Of a stretch of 64,000 nucleotides of DNA, positions 51,194 to 61,694 are shown piece after piece. This DNA is from Nocardia sp. NBC_00565 (GTDB lineage: Bacteria; Actinomycetota; Actinomycetes; Mycobacteriales; Mycobacteriaceae): positions 8,680,001 through 8,744,000 of the forward strand of contig NZ_CP107785.1 in NCBI RefSeq assembly GCF_036345915.1. Reading direction: 5' to 3'. Positions within the stretch are counted from its first letter, which is position 1, and every line of letters begins with the position of its first letter. The notes below the pieces were generated by a model. It made no database searches. It was not told the DNA's origin and saw nothing but the letters and a program-made list of their open reading frames with translations. Made by a program: the position numbers and the translations under genes.

Positions 51194-54100
51194 ATGACGG
51201 ACGCCGTGCGCGAACGCCGAAAGCAATTGCTGCAACGGAGGTTGTCCGAGGTCGGCTTGGCCCGGATGGAACCGGTGTCGAATCCGCCGCGGTCCGAAGC
51301 CGAGCGCAACCGACTGTCTCCTGGACAACGCCGCATGTGGTTTCTGCAGACCCGCGATCCGGACGGCACCGCCCTCAATATCTGCGTCGGCTACCGTCTC
51401 GTCGGTGCGCTGGACGCGGCGCGCCTGCGCACCGCCATCGCGACCGTCGTTGCGCGACACGAGATCCTGCGCACGACCTATCGCGTCGACGGCGGCGAGC
51501 CGCACCAGGTTTTCCATCCGGATGCCGAATTCAGCTGGCGCGAACACGATCTCACCGCGCTGCCGGATGATATCCGCGATCGGGAACTCGAGAATCTCGC
51601 GCGACGTGCGTCCGATCGCAGCTTCGACCTGGCCGATGACCTGCCCTTGCGGGCGAGCCTGGTGCGATGCGGTCCGGCCGAGCACGCGTTGATTCTCGTT
51701 GCGCACCACATCGCTTGGGACGACGACTCGTGGCGGGTCTTCTTCACCGAGGTGAATGCGACCTACCGCGATGCCGGAGCACTGTCCGAACTCCGGGCGC
51801 AATACGCCGATCTGCCCGCGGCGGACCCGGCCGAGGACACCGAGATCGAATTCTGGCGCCGGACGCTGACCCCGCTGCCGGAACGGCCGGAGCTACCGGG
51901 CGGGCAACCGCATTCCGGGACCACCGCACGGGAGTCCGGCCGATCTGCCCGCCTGCTGTCGCCGGAGCTGACGCATCGCGTAAACGAGTATGCGCGAAAG
52001 CATTCGGTGTCTTCGTTCACGGTCCTGCTGTCCGCGTTCGGTGCGCTGATCCGGCGATACACGGCGGCCTCGGACTTCCTCGTCGCCGTGCCGATCACCG
52101 ATCGGCGCGGGCAGGATGCGGAGCGGCTGGTCGGATATTTCGGCAATACGCTGCTCGTCAGGTTCTCCGGCGATCCCGCCGACAGCTTCGACGCGCTGGT
52201 CGACTCGACAGGTGCGGCATGGCAGGCGGCGTTCGCCCATCGCGGTGTCGGTATCGATCGCGTGATCCGCGAATGCAACCCGAACCGGACGCCCGGCAGC
52301 GACGGCATGGCCGAGCTGGTCGCGCTGAGCTTCGGTGTCCGCGGCGACGAGAACGGGCTCTCGCTCGCCGGAATCGAGGTCACCGCACTGGATCTGGGCG
52401 GTCTGGCGGCGCAGGAGCCGTTGGGCTTCATGGTCGTCGAGCGCGCGAGCGGCGCGACGGTGGAGGCGAATTTCCAATCCGATGTGCTCGATCGCGCGCT
52501 GGTGGAGGAGATGCTGGCCGGCTATGTCCGGTTGCTGGACGGCGCGCTCGGCGATCCCGGACGGCGGGTCGCCGCGATCGATATCCTCGGCGAGTCGGTA
52601 CGAGCGCAGATCGCCGATGTGTCATACGGCGCCGACGTGGCCGCGGGGCCGAACACACTGGCCGCCATGTTCGAAGCGACTGCCGCGGTGTACCCCGACC
52701 ATCCCGCGATCAGCTCCGACGCGGGCACGCTGAACTACGCCGAGCTGGATCGGCGCGCGAATCGCTTGGCGCACTGGTTCATCGGGCGCGGCGTCGGTAC
52801 CGAGGACATCGTCGCGCTGAAGTTGCCGAACAGCGCCCAGTTCGTGGTCGCCGCGCTGGCGGTGTTGAAAGCCGGAGCCGCCTATCTCCCGATCGATCCC
52901 GCCTATCCGGACGATCGCATCGAATATCTCATCGCCGATGCGCAACCACAGATCACTCTCGACCTGACCGCACTGGCCGAGGCCGAGGCCGCTGCGGGGA
53001 CGCTCCCGGCGACGAATCCCACGGACGCAGCACGAATCCGGCCGCTGCGATCGTCGAATCTGGCGTATGTCATCTACACCTCGGGATCGACCGGGCAGCC
53101 CAAGGGCGTACCGGTATCGCATGGTGCGATTGCCGAACATCTCACCGGATTCGACGCCCAGTTCGGCATGACCGCCGACGACCGCCTGCTGCAATCGTCA
53201 TCGGTGAGCTTCGACGCGTCGCTGCTCGAGGTCTTCGTCACGCTCACGCTGGGCGCGCACCTGATCATCGGCAAGCCGGATACGTTCACCGACATCCCCT
53301 ATCTGAGCGACATGATCGCCCGGTACGACGTCACCGTGCTGCATATGGTGCCCTCGCTGCTGAGCACGCTGTTGCAGCTACCGGAGCTGCGCGAATGGCA
53401 TACGCTGCGCTTCGTTCCGGTCGGCGGCGAGGCGCTGCCGGGTGAGGTGGCCGACCGGCTCGTCACCGAATTCGGTGTGCGCCTGCGCAATCACTACGGC
53501 CCGACCGAGGCGGTGGTCTCGTCCACACACTACGAGGTGGACACGCCGCAGGGGCATCGAGTCGTGCCGATCGGACGCCCCAACCTCGGCGTCTCGGTCC
53601 ATTTGCTCGACAGCGCACTGGAATTGGTGCCGTTCGGGACGATCGGTGAGGTGTACCTGGGCGGAGACCAGCTCGCCCGTGGCTATCTGGACCGGCCGGG
53701 CCTGAGCGTCGCGCGATTCGTCGCCGATCCGTTCCGGCCCGGCGGGCGGCTGTGCCGCACCGGCGATCTGGCGCGGCGCAATCGGGACGGCCTGCTCGAG
53801 TTCGTCGGCCGGGCCGACGACCAGATGAAAATCCGCGGCTACCGCATCGAGGCCGGTGAGGTCGAAGCCGCGCTGTCGGCCCATCCGGACGTGGCACACG
53901 CCGTCGTGATCGTCACCGAACACGCCGCGGTCGGCCGGATGCTCACGGCGTATCTCGTCGGGGAATCGGCGGGTTCGCCGATCGACTTCGCCGAGGTGCG
54001 CGCACATATCGCGGCGAAACTCCCGGCGTATATGGTGCCCGCCGCCTTTGCGGAGATCGATCGGATTCCGATCACCGCGCACGGCAAGCTCGATCGTCGG

Positions 54101-57100
54101 GCGCTGCCTGCTCCGGTGCTGGTCGGTGCGCGGCGGCACCGGGCGCCCAGCGCCGGCGTCGAGGCGCGGATGGCCGCGGTATTCGAGCGGATCTTCGAAC
54201 TCGACAGTGTCGGTGCCGACGACTCGTTCTTCGAACTGGGTGGCCACTCCCTGCTCGCGGTCCGGCTGATCGCGGAAATCCGCGCCGAATTCGGCGTCGA
54301 ACTCGAGGTTCGTGCCGCGTTCGATACTCCAACGGTTGCCGAATTGGCTGCCCAGGTGGACGAGCAGCATCGTGGTGAATCCGGCATGGACACCGGAACC
54401 GAACGGCCCGACACGCTGGGGCCGATTGCGCCGACCGTCGACGCGGGCAAACCGGAACTCGTCGCAGGCCAACGCCCCGAACACATTCCGCTGTCTTATC
54501 CCCAGCTGATGATGTGGTTGCCGAGCCAGCTCGACCATGACGAACCGGTCGGCAACCTGCCCTACGTGGTTCGGCTCGACGGCCCGGTCGACACCGGCGT
54601 ACTCGCGGCCGCAATCGGTGATGTGATCGCGCGGCACGAGGCATTGCGAACCACGTTCCCGAATCGGGACGGCGTGCCCTACCAGCGCATCCTCCCCAGC
54701 GCGCCGATTGACGTGCCCGTCATCGCGGTGGTCGACGAACAGCGACTGAGCGATCGTCTCTCCTCGGAATTCAGATATCGCTTCGCCGTGGATTCGGAGT
54801 TGCTCATCCGCCCGCGGATATTCGTGCTGGATGAGACGCGGCATATGTTGTCGCTGCTGATGCATCACCTGGTCACCGATCATGTGTCGTTCGGTGTATT
54901 CCTCACCGATCTGATCCATGCCTACCGAGCACGGATCCAGACCGGCCACCCGGACCGGGCGCCGCTGCGGATTCAATACGCCGACTACGCGCTGTGGCAG
55001 CGCGCGGCCTTCGACGAGAAGGGAATTCCGTACGGCCAGACCGAGATCGAGTACTGGCGGGCCGCGTTGGCAGGGCTTCCCGCCGAGATCACGGTGCCAC
55101 TCGACCGGCCCCGGCCCGCCACCCTCTCGGCAAATAGCAAGGGCGTGTCGTTCACCGTGCCCGCGTCATTGTGGACGCGCCTGCGGGCACTGGCCGCGGA
55201 AACGGGAGTGACCGAGTACATGGTGTGCCAGGCGGCGCTGGTCACCGTGCTGCACAAGCTCGGCGCCGGTGACGACATCGCCATCGGCACCCCGGTCGCG
55301 GGGCGGGTCGATGCGGCGACCAACGACCTCGTCGGCATGTTCGCGAACGTCGTGGTCGTGCGCACCGGGCTGGCAGGCAACCCGACATTGCGTTCGGTCC
55401 TGATGCGCGGCCGGGACGCGGCCCTCGGCGCGTTCAGCCACCAAGAGGTTCCCATCGAGCGGGTCATGGACGCGCTCGGTCCGGTCCGGTTGCGTTCGCG
55501 CAACCCCCTGTACCAGGTCGTGCTGCATTTCCGGGCCCAGGACTGGGCGCAGCGAGCGCTGGATCTGACCCCCTCGGGAGGTACCCGGCTGGTCCCCGAG
55601 CCGTTGGGCTTCGACGACTCGCTCCTCGATTTCATCGACAATTCTTTTCTCGACGTCAATGTTGGTTTCACCGTTCGCGCTGACGGCAGAGTCGATGCGA
55701 AGGTCGTCTATCACGCCGATCTCTACGACAAGGCGACAGCCGAACTGGTCGCCGACGGGCTGCTGGCGGTTTTGGCGGCATTTGCCAGCACACCGGATAT
55801 CGCGGTCGGCGATGTCGAGGTGCTCGCCGCGGCCGAGCGGCAACGGGTCCTCGCCGAATGGAGCACCGGGTCCGAGACCGGCCAGGTGCACAGCATCCCC
55901 GAGATCGTCGCGGCGATCGAGAACACCCCCGCTGACCGGGTAGCGGTGTATTGCGGAACCCAGACCGTTACCTATGGCGAACTGTGCCTGCGCATCCATT
56001 CGGCGGGCGGGGGACGGACTGCCGGGCGACCGGACGGGGCGGATACCGCATGGTCTCTGCTCGATCCGGCGATCGATCTCATCGGAAGTCTCGCACGCGC
56101 TTCGTTTGTTTCAGTGCCGGTCGGCGACGCGTCCCTTGCGCTGAGTCGCCGAGCACTGGAGTCGCGTATCGGCTCCCGGATCGACGGCGAGCGTGGTACC
56201 CAGCTGGTGGCGCTCGGATCGGACAGCCTCGACATCGTGGTCGAATTGCTAGCGGCGATGGCCGCGGAGGCGACCATCGTCCTGGCTACCCCCGCCGAAT
56301 GCGAGGACTCGGACGCCCTGGCGCGACTCATCACCGATTACGAACCAACCCTGGTGGTGGCGGATCCGCACATTCTCTCGACGATCACCCATGGCGGGCT
56401 GACCGCGACACCGTCGGTGCGCACCTGGGTCGTCGCCGCTCCGGCGTGGCCGGTGCAGTTGCCGGGTCTGCTCTCGGCGTTGGCCCCCGAGTCCCGGGCG
56501 TGGTTCCGCTACGGCTTCGCCGAGGCCGGTGGCGCAGCGGTATACGGTCCCGTGACCGCCGTGTCCAAGGGGCGACCGGCGCCGGGCACGCGTCTGTTGG
56601 TGTTGGACGATCGGCTGCGGCCGGTGCCACACGGAGTAATCGGGGATATCTACGTCGGCGGGTCCTCACTTGCTATCGGCTACCTGAATGACCGGTCGGC
56701 GACCGCCGTACGGTTCGTCGCCGATCCGTATGCCACGCATCCCGGCGCTTGGTTGTTCCGTACCGGAAAGCGCGGGCGGTGGGATGTCACCGGTTCGCTG
56801 GTTCTGGAGACCGCGCCACTGACGGTGGCCGCTTCTTCGTTCCCGGCGGACACCGACACGACACCGGTAACCGAAACCGAGCGGACACTCATCGCGATTC
56901 TCGAAGAACTGTTGGAGCTCACCGAGATCGGCCGGCACGACGGATTCTTCGAGCTCGGTGGCGACAGCGTGATGTCGATTCAATGGGCCGCCAAGGCGAA
57001 CCAGGTCGGCCTGCCGCTGACACCGCCGATGGTGTTCGAGCACATCACCATCGCCGAGTTGGCCGCCGCGGTGGACGAGGCGCCACAGGACGAGGAACAG

Positions 57101-57199
57101 TCCGTCGCCGGTGACCGTGCGCATCAGCCGATGACGGTATCCGGATTGAGTGACGACGCGTTGGCCGCGGTGACCGCGGCATGGAAGGTACAGCGATGA
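51194..57199 (+). CDS. mbtE: bimodular NRPS, C-A-PCP-C-A*-PCP (MbtE-like)
   Basis: 2001 residues. Module 1 has a condensation domain with intact HHIAWDD (171-172), a full adenylation domain (YTSGSTGQPKG near 627; pocket D-A-L-H-V-V-H-V-S) and PCP Ser1019. Module 2 has a condensation domain (HHLVTDH, 1224-1225), a decayed adenylation region (~1560-1890) without recognisable A3 or A4 cores, and an intact PCP Ser1925 (LGGDSV). The second carrier must be loaded in trans or receive a chain by transfer. The first module closely resembles the 30382 protein. ATG 51194 (GAGGAG seven bases upstream) is preferred over TTG 51137. It overlaps the next NRPS by 4 bp. Confidence 0.87.
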   Translation: MTDAVRERRKQLLQRRLSEVGLARMEPVSNPPRSEAERNRLSPGQRRMWFLQTRDPDGTALNICVGYRLVGALDAARLRTAIATVVARHEILRTTYRVDGGEPHQVFHPDAEFSWREHDLTALPDDIRDRELENLARRASDRSFDLADDLPLRASLVRCGPAEHALILVAHHIAWDDDSWRVFFTEVNATYRDAGALSELRAQYADLPAADPAEDTEIEFWRRTLTPLPERPELPGGQPHSGTTARESGRSARLLSPELTHRVNEYARKHSVSSFTVLLSAFGALIRRYTAASDFLVAVPITDRRGQDAERLVGYFGNTLLVRFSGDPADSFDALVDSTGAAWQAAFAHRGVGIDRVIRECNPNRTPGSDGMAELVALSFGVRGDENGLSLAGIEVTALDLGGLAAQEPLGFMVVERASGATVEANFQSDVLDRALVEEMLAGYVRLLDGALGDPGRRVAAIDILGESVRAQIADVSYGADVAAGPNTLAAMFEATAAVYPDHPAISSDAGTLNYAELDRRANRLAHWFIGRGVGTEDIVALKLPNSAQFVVAALAVLKAGAAYLPIDPAYPDDRIEYLIADAQPQITLDLTALAEAEAAAGTLPATNPTDAARIRPLRSSNLAYVIYTSGSTGQPKGVPVSHGAIAEHLTGFDAQFGMTADDRLLQSSSVSFDASLLEVFVTLTLGAHLIIGKPDTFTDIPYLSDMIARYDVTVLHMVPSLLSTLLQLPELREWHTLRFVPVGGEALPGEVADRLVTEFGVRLRNHYGPTEAVVSSTHYEVDTPQGHRVVPIGRPNLGVSVHLLDSALELVPFGTIGEVYLGGDQLARGYLDRPGLSVARFVADPFRPGGRLCRTGDLARRNRDGLLEFVGRADDQMKIRGYRIEAGEVEAALSAHPDVAHAVVIVTEHAAVGRMLTAYLVGESAGSPIDFAEVRAHIAAKLPAYMVPAAFAEIDRIPITAHGKLDRRALPAPVLVGARRHRAPSAGVEARMAAVFERIFELDSVGADDSFFELGGHSLLAVRLIAEIRAEFGVELEVRAAFDTPTVAELAAQVDEQHRGESGMDTGTERPDTLGPIAPTVDAGKPELVAGQRPEHIPLSYPQLMMWLPSQLDHDEPVGNLPYVVRLDGPVDTGVLAAAIGDVIARHEALRTTFPNRDGVPYQRILPSAPIDVPVIAVVDEQRLSDRLSSEFRYRFAVDSELLIRPRIFVLDETRHMLSLLMHHLVTDHVSFGVFLTDLIHAYRARIQTGHPDRAPLRIQYADYALWQRAAFDEKGIPYGQTEIEYWRAALAGLPAEITVPLDRPRPATLSANSKGVSFTVPASLWTRLRALAAETGVTEYMVCQAALVTVLHKLGAGDDIAIGTPVAGRVDAATNDLVGMFANVVVVRTGLAGNPTLRSVLMRGRDAALGAFSHQEVPIERVMDALGPVRLRSRNPLYQVVLHFRAQDWAQRALDLTPSGGTRLVPEPLGFDDSLLDFIDNSFLDVNVGFTVRADGRVDAKVVYHADLYDKATAELVADGLLAVLAAFASTPDIAVGDVEVLAAAERQRVLAEWSTGSETGQVHSIPEIVAAIENTPADRVAVYCGTQTVTYGELCLRIHSAGGGRTAGRPDGADTAWSLLDPAIDLIGSLARASFVSVPVGDASLALSRRALESRIGSRIDGERGTQLVALGSDSLDIVVELLAAMAAEATIVLATPAECEDSDALARLITDYEPTLVVADPHILSTITHGGLTATPSVRTWVVAAPAWPVQLPGLLSALAPESRAWFRYGFAEAGGAAVYGPVTAVSKGRPAPGTRLLVLDDRLRPVPHGVIGDIYVGGSSLAIGYLNDRSATAVRFVADPYATHPGAWLFRTGKRGRWDVTGSLVLETAPLTVAASSFPADTDTTPVTETERTLIAILEELLELTEIGRHDGFFELGGDSVMSIQWAAKANQVGLPLTPPMVFEHITIAELAAAVDEAPQDEEQSVAGDRAHQPMTVSGLSDDALAAVTAAWKVQR

Positions 57200-60100
57200 C
57201 TACGACACCCGAGATCGAGGATGTGCTCGCGCTGAGCCCGCTGCAGGAGGGTTTCTTCTCACTTGCGCAGTTGGCCGACGGCGGGGCGGATATGTACGCC
57301 ATGCAGTTCGTCAACGAGATCATCGGACCGGTGGATGCCGCGCTGTTGCGCCGCAGCATCGAAGCTCTGCTGGAACGGCACCCCAATCTGCGAGTGTCGT
57401 TCTGGGATCGCGATATTCCCAAGCCGGTGCAGATCGTGCCGACCCGGGTCGAGCTGCCCTGGTTCGAGTGCCGTGCCGAACTGGCGGAGTTCGATGCCAT
57501 CTGCGCGGAGCAGCGGCGCCACCGATTCGATCTGACACGCGGACCGGCGGTCCGCGTGGTCCTCGTGACCTTGCCGGACGGCAGACGCCGGATGATCTTC
57601 ACCGCACACCACATCCTGATGGACGGCTGGTCGATCGGCGTGTTCTGCCGCGAACTCGTCGCCGTGTACGAGGCGGGCGGGCGCACCGCGGCACTGCCGG
57701 AGATTCGGCCCTACCGTGACTACATCGGTTGGCTGGCCGCGCAGGACACCGATGCCGCCGTGCGCGCCTGGGCCGACTATCTCGGCGGCTCGAGTGGTCC
57801 GCTGATGCTGGCAGAAGGCGCTGTCTCCGGCGGTGCGCCGAAGCGGAATCGGTTGCGTCTGAACGCCACCGAGACGGCGGGGCTCACGCGCTGGGTGCGC
57901 GCGGGCGGACTCACCCTCAACACCGCGGTGCAGTTCGCGTGGGCGGTTGTCCTCGCGCGCCTTACCGGTCGCCGCGATGTCATCTTCGGCACCATTGTCG
58001 CCGGACGTCCCGAGACGTTCGAGGGCATCGATTCCATGGTCGGGCTGTTTATCAACACTGTGCCGATCGCCGTGCGGCTGGATCCGGCGATGTCCGTCGC
58101 GCAGCACTGCACACGGCTGCAACGGGAATCGGTGACGATGCGCGATATCGGTTACCTGAGCCTCTCGACGATCCATCGCGCGGTCAGCGTCGGCGCACTC
58201 TTCGACACCCTGCTCGTTTTCGAGAATGCGCCTCTCGGCACCGCCACGGAAACTGTCACCACCGCCAATGGCGTCAGTTTCGTACCGGTCACGATGGAGA
58301 GCTTGACCCACTATCCGTTGACGGTCGTGTGCTACCTGCTGGACGGGACGCTCGAGATCGTTGTGGAGGCGGTGCCCGGGGCACTGCCGCACCTGTCCGC
58401 GGCCGAGGTCGGGGAACGGCTGGTAACAGTGCTGCGGCAACTTGCGGTCAGCGCGGACTCGGGCCCCTATGCGCTGGATGTGCTGTTGCCGAACGAGCGG
58501 GCCCGACTGATCGACCCCGCTCCGGTCGTGAGCATGCCGTCGAATCCGACTGTGCCGCAACTGTTTGCCGCACAGGTCGCGGCGACTCCGAATGCACCCG
58601 CGCTCACCACCGCCACCGAGACATACACCTATGCGGAGCTCGACGAGGCTGTTTCCGGCCTCGCCGGTGCGCTGACCGCTCGTGGGATCGGCGCCGAAAG
58701 CGTTGTCGTACTGGCCATTTCCCGCTCGGCCCAGTCCATCGTTGCGATTCTGGCGGTGCTGGCGGCGGGCGGTGCGTATGTGCCGGTGGATGTCACGGCC
58801 CCGACCGCCCGGATCAATTCGATGCTGCGGCAGTCCGACCCGGCTCTCATCGTCACGGTGCGCGAGAGCCGCTCGGTGCTCGACGGGCTGACCCATGCGA
58901 TTCCGATCATGTGCCTCGATGACGCGATCGGGGCAACGGACAGCCCCCGCGTGGAGGTCCATCCGGACCAATCCGCATACGTGATCTTCACATCCGGGTC
59001 GACCGGCGAACCCAAGGGCGTGGTCGGAACCCATGCGGCGCTGGTGAGCTACTTCGCCGACCATCGCGAGCGGGTGTACCGACCCGCGGTGGCACGGGTC
59101 GGACGCAAACTGCGGATCGCGCATGCCTGGTCGATGAGTTTCGACGCGTCGTGGCAGCCGTTGGTCGGACTGCTGGACGGTCACACCGTGCACTTGTTCG
59201 ACTTCGACGAGATGCGCGATGCCCGGCGGTTGGTCGAGGGTATCGCCACGCACGACCTGGACATGATTGATACCTCACCGTCGATGTACGCGCAGCTTTC
59301 CGCGGCGGGTATGGATCGGGCCGGGCTTTCGGTGCTCGCGTTGGGCGGCGAAGCCATCGACGAGCGGCTGTGGGCCGAGCTTCAGGCGCTACCGGATACC
59401 GATGTCTTCAACTGCTACGGGCCGACCGAAACGACAGTGGAGGCCGTGGTCGCCTCGGTGACCGGTGAACGGCCGAGTCCCACCATCGGTTCGGCGACGG
59501 CGGGGATGGCCGCATATGTCCTCGATCCCTTGCTGCTGCCCGTTCCGGCAGGTGTCGTCGGCGAGCTGTATCTGTCCGGCGGGCAGGTGACGCGGGGCTA
59601 CGTCGGCAAACCGGGCATGACCTCGAGCCGCTTCGTCGCCGACCCGTACGTGCCCGGTGCAAGGATGTACCGCACCGGAGATCTGGTCCGGCGCAAGGCG
59701 AATGGCGATCTCGCCTATCTCGGCCGCGCCGACGATCAGGTGAAGATTCGTGGCCATCGCATCGAAATCGGCGAAATCGAAACAGCGTTGCGCCGACTTC
59801 CCGGGGTCGAGGCCGCCGCCGTTGTCGTGGTTCGCCGCGAGAGTGGCCCTGTCCTGGTCGGTTTCGTCACCGGCGAGGGTGCCGTCACCGATGTGCGCGA
59901 CGCGCTCGCTGATCATCTTCCTGCCTATATGATGCCCGCCCGGATTGTGGCGCTACCCGCCTTGCCGCTGACGCCCAACGGCAAGCTGGACACCCGTGGG
60001 CTGACCGAGCGTGCTCATGAAGCGCTTGGCGCCGTGGGTGTTTCGGCGCCCGAGACAGAAACCGAGCGCGTGCTGTGCGCGGTTTTCGCGGAATTGCTCG

Positions 60101-61680
60101 ATGGTGTGACACCCGGGATCGACGACGACTTCTTCGCTCTCGGCGTGGACAGCATTGTTGCCATCTCACTGGTGAACACCATGCGCCGGCGCGGTCTGAC
60201 CATCTCGCCGAGGATGGTCCTGTCGAACCCGACAGTGCGCAGGCTGGCAGCGGCGATCGAGCGGGCAGCGGAAACGGATCGAGCGCCCCACGATGGCGAC
60301 TACGGAGATGTCGCGCCGTTGCCCCTCGTCTCCTGGATGTACGAGCAGGGCACCTTCCGGAGGTTTGCCCAGTCGGCATTGATCGCGGTGCCCGCCGACT
60401 TGGATCGCGCGAGTCTGGAGGCGGTACTGCAAGCGGTATTGGATGCGCACGACATGCTGCGCTCGCAGCTGAACGAGGTTCCCGGCGGCTACCGGCTCGC
60501 GACCCGGGAGCCGGGCTCCGTTCGCGCCGAGGCGATGCTGTCCAGTGTCGAGGTGTCGGGCGAGCTGGGCGACGCCGTCACCGCGAACGTGCAGTCGACA
60601 CTCGACGGAATCGATCCGTTCACCGGCCAGAATGTGCGGGCGATCCGATTCGTGTGCGGTGATCGTGACGACGTACTGCTGCTCACCATTCATCACCTGG
60701 CAATCGACATCGTGTCATGGCAGATCCTGTTCGCAGACCTGGCCGAGGCCGCGCAACAGCTCCGGTCCGGTGCCACACCGAAGGTGATGGGCGAATTCAC
60801 CGGGTATCGGCGCTGGGCCGAGCTGTTGCACCAACGGGCGGCGACCTCGGAGGTCGGTACCCAACGTGACTACTGGGCCCGGCAACTGGCGGCCCCGGAT
60901 CCGGTGCTGGGCCGACGTCTTCCGGATCCCGCGACCGACACATGGTCCACGCTGCGGTTGACCGCCGTGCATACACCGGTTTCCACGACTCGGCGGATTC
61001 TGGGCCTGACGAGCAAGGATGAGGGTATTCGCGAGTTCCTGCTCGCCGCGTTGACCATCACGTTGGCCACGTGGCGCGCTCGACATGGCCAGAGCCCCAC
61101 CTCGGGAGCACTGGTCGCCCTGTATGGGCACGGCCGCGAGGACGACATCGCCGACGGCGCCGACACCTCACGAACTGTCGGTTGGTTCACCACCCTCTTT
61201 CCGGCCCGGTTCGGCGTCGGCTTCGATGTCGACGTGGCACGGGCCGAATCGGATCCCGCCGCCGCGCTGGCCGTACTGGAGTCCGTCTCCACTCATATCG
61301 CAGCCATTCCGCACAGCGGCATGGACTTCGGCCTGCTCTGCGATGTCGAGCGCGTTCCTGAGCTGAGGGATCGAGATCCGCAGGTGGAGTTCAACTACCT
61401 CGGCCGGCTCGACCTCACCACGGACCGCGGCTCGGACAGTGCGCACTGGGCGCGGGTCGGCGATCTCGAGTTGACCGCGCGGTTGCCGCTGGTGCCCGAG
61501 CCCGACTTTCCGCTGCGCTTCGCGCTGGGTGTGAGTGCCGCGATCGGTCCGACCGAGGAAGGCACCCAGCTGGTCACCTACTGGCGCTGGAGTGATGCGC
61601 TGTTCACCGAGTCGCAGGCGCAGCAGTTGGCCGATATCTGGCAGCGCGCGGTGGCCGCTCTGGCACGCGCATGTGGGTAG
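57196..61680 (+). CDS. mbtF: NRPS, C-A-PCP-E (MbtF-like)
   Basis: 1494 residues. Condensation motif HHILMDGWS (138-139) is canonical. The adenylation domain (FTSGSTGEPKG near 597; NCYGPTETTVEAVV) has pocket residues D-A-Q-D-A-G-C-V-E, with acidic positions that fit a basic side chain. SFDASWQPLVGLLDG resembles mycobacterial MbtF as I recall it. PCP serine is 986 (GVDSI). An epimerisation-type domain follows (HHLAIDIVSW, 1166-1167; GWFTTLFP; VEFNYLGRL). It is expected to add the terminal hydroxylysine, which cyclises in mycobactin-type products. No thioesterase follows. Confidence 0.87.
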   Translation: MTTTPEIEDVLALSPLQEGFFSLAQLADGGADMYAMQFVNEIIGPVDAALLRRSIEALLERHPNLRVSFWDRDIPKPVQIVPTRVELPWFECRAELAEFDAICAEQRRHRFDLTRGPAVRVVLVTLPDGRRRMIFTAHHILMDGWSIGVFCRELVAVYEAGGRTAALPEIRPYRDYIGWLAAQDTDAAVRAWADYLGGSSGPLMLAEGAVSGGAPKRNRLRLNATETAGLTRWVRAGGLTLNTAVQFAWAVVLARLTGRRDVIFGTIVAGRPETFEGIDSMVGLFINTVPIAVRLDPAMSVAQHCTRLQRESVTMRDIGYLSLSTIHRAVSVGALFDTLLVFENAPLGTATETVTTANGVSFVPVTMESLTHYPLTVVCYLLDGTLEIVVEAVPGALPHLSAAEVGERLVTVLRQLAVSADSGPYALDVLLPNERARLIDPAPVVSMPSNPTVPQLFAAQVAATPNAPALTTATETYTYAELDEAVSGLAGALTARGIGAESVVVLAISRSAQSIVAILAVLAAGGAYVPVDVTAPTARINSMLRQSDPALIVTVRESRSVLDGLTHAIPIMCLDDAIGATDSPRVEVHPDQSAYVIFTSGSTGEPKGVVGTHAALVSYFADHRERVYRPAVARVGRKLRIAHAWSMSFDASWQPLVGLLDGHTVHLFDFDEMRDARRLVEGIATHDLDMIDTSPSMYAQLSAAGMDRAGLSVLALGGEAIDERLWAELQALPDTDVFNCYGPTETTVEAVVASVTGERPSPTIGSATAGMAAYVLDPLLLPVPAGVVGELYLSGGQVTRGYVGKPGMTSSRFVADPYVPGARMYRTGDLVRRKANGDLAYLGRADDQVKIRGHRIEIGEIETALRRLPGVEAAAVVVVRRESGPVLVGFVTGEGAVTDVRDALADHLPAYMMPARIVALPALPLTPNGKLDTRGLTERAHEALGAVGVSAPETETERVLCAVFAELLDGVTPGIDDDFFALGVDSIVAISLVNTMRRRGLTISPRMVLSNPTVRRLAAAIERAAETDRAPHDGDYGDVAPLPLVSWMYEQGTFRRFAQSALIAVPADLDRASLEAVLQAVLDAHDMLRSQLNEVPGGYRLATREPGSVRAEAMLSSVEVSGELGDAVTANVQSTLDGIDPFTGQNVRAIRFVCGDRDDVLLLTIHHLAIDIVSWQILFADLAEAAQQLRSGATPKVMGEFTGYRRWAELLHQRAATSEVGTQRDYWARQLAAPDPVLGRRLPDPATDTWSTLRLTAVHTPVSTTRRILGLTSKDEGIREFLLAALTITLATWRARHGQSPTSGALVALYGHGREDDIADGADTSRTVGWFTTLFPARFGVGFDVDVARAESDPAAALAVLESVSTHIAAIPHSGMDFGLLCDVERVPELRDRDPQVEFNYLGRLDLTTDRGSDSAHWARVGDLELTARLPLVPEPDFPLRFALGVSAAIGPTEEGTQLVTYWRWSDALFTESQAQQLADIWQRAVAALARACG

Positions 61681-61694
61681 TTAGGGAGAGCACT

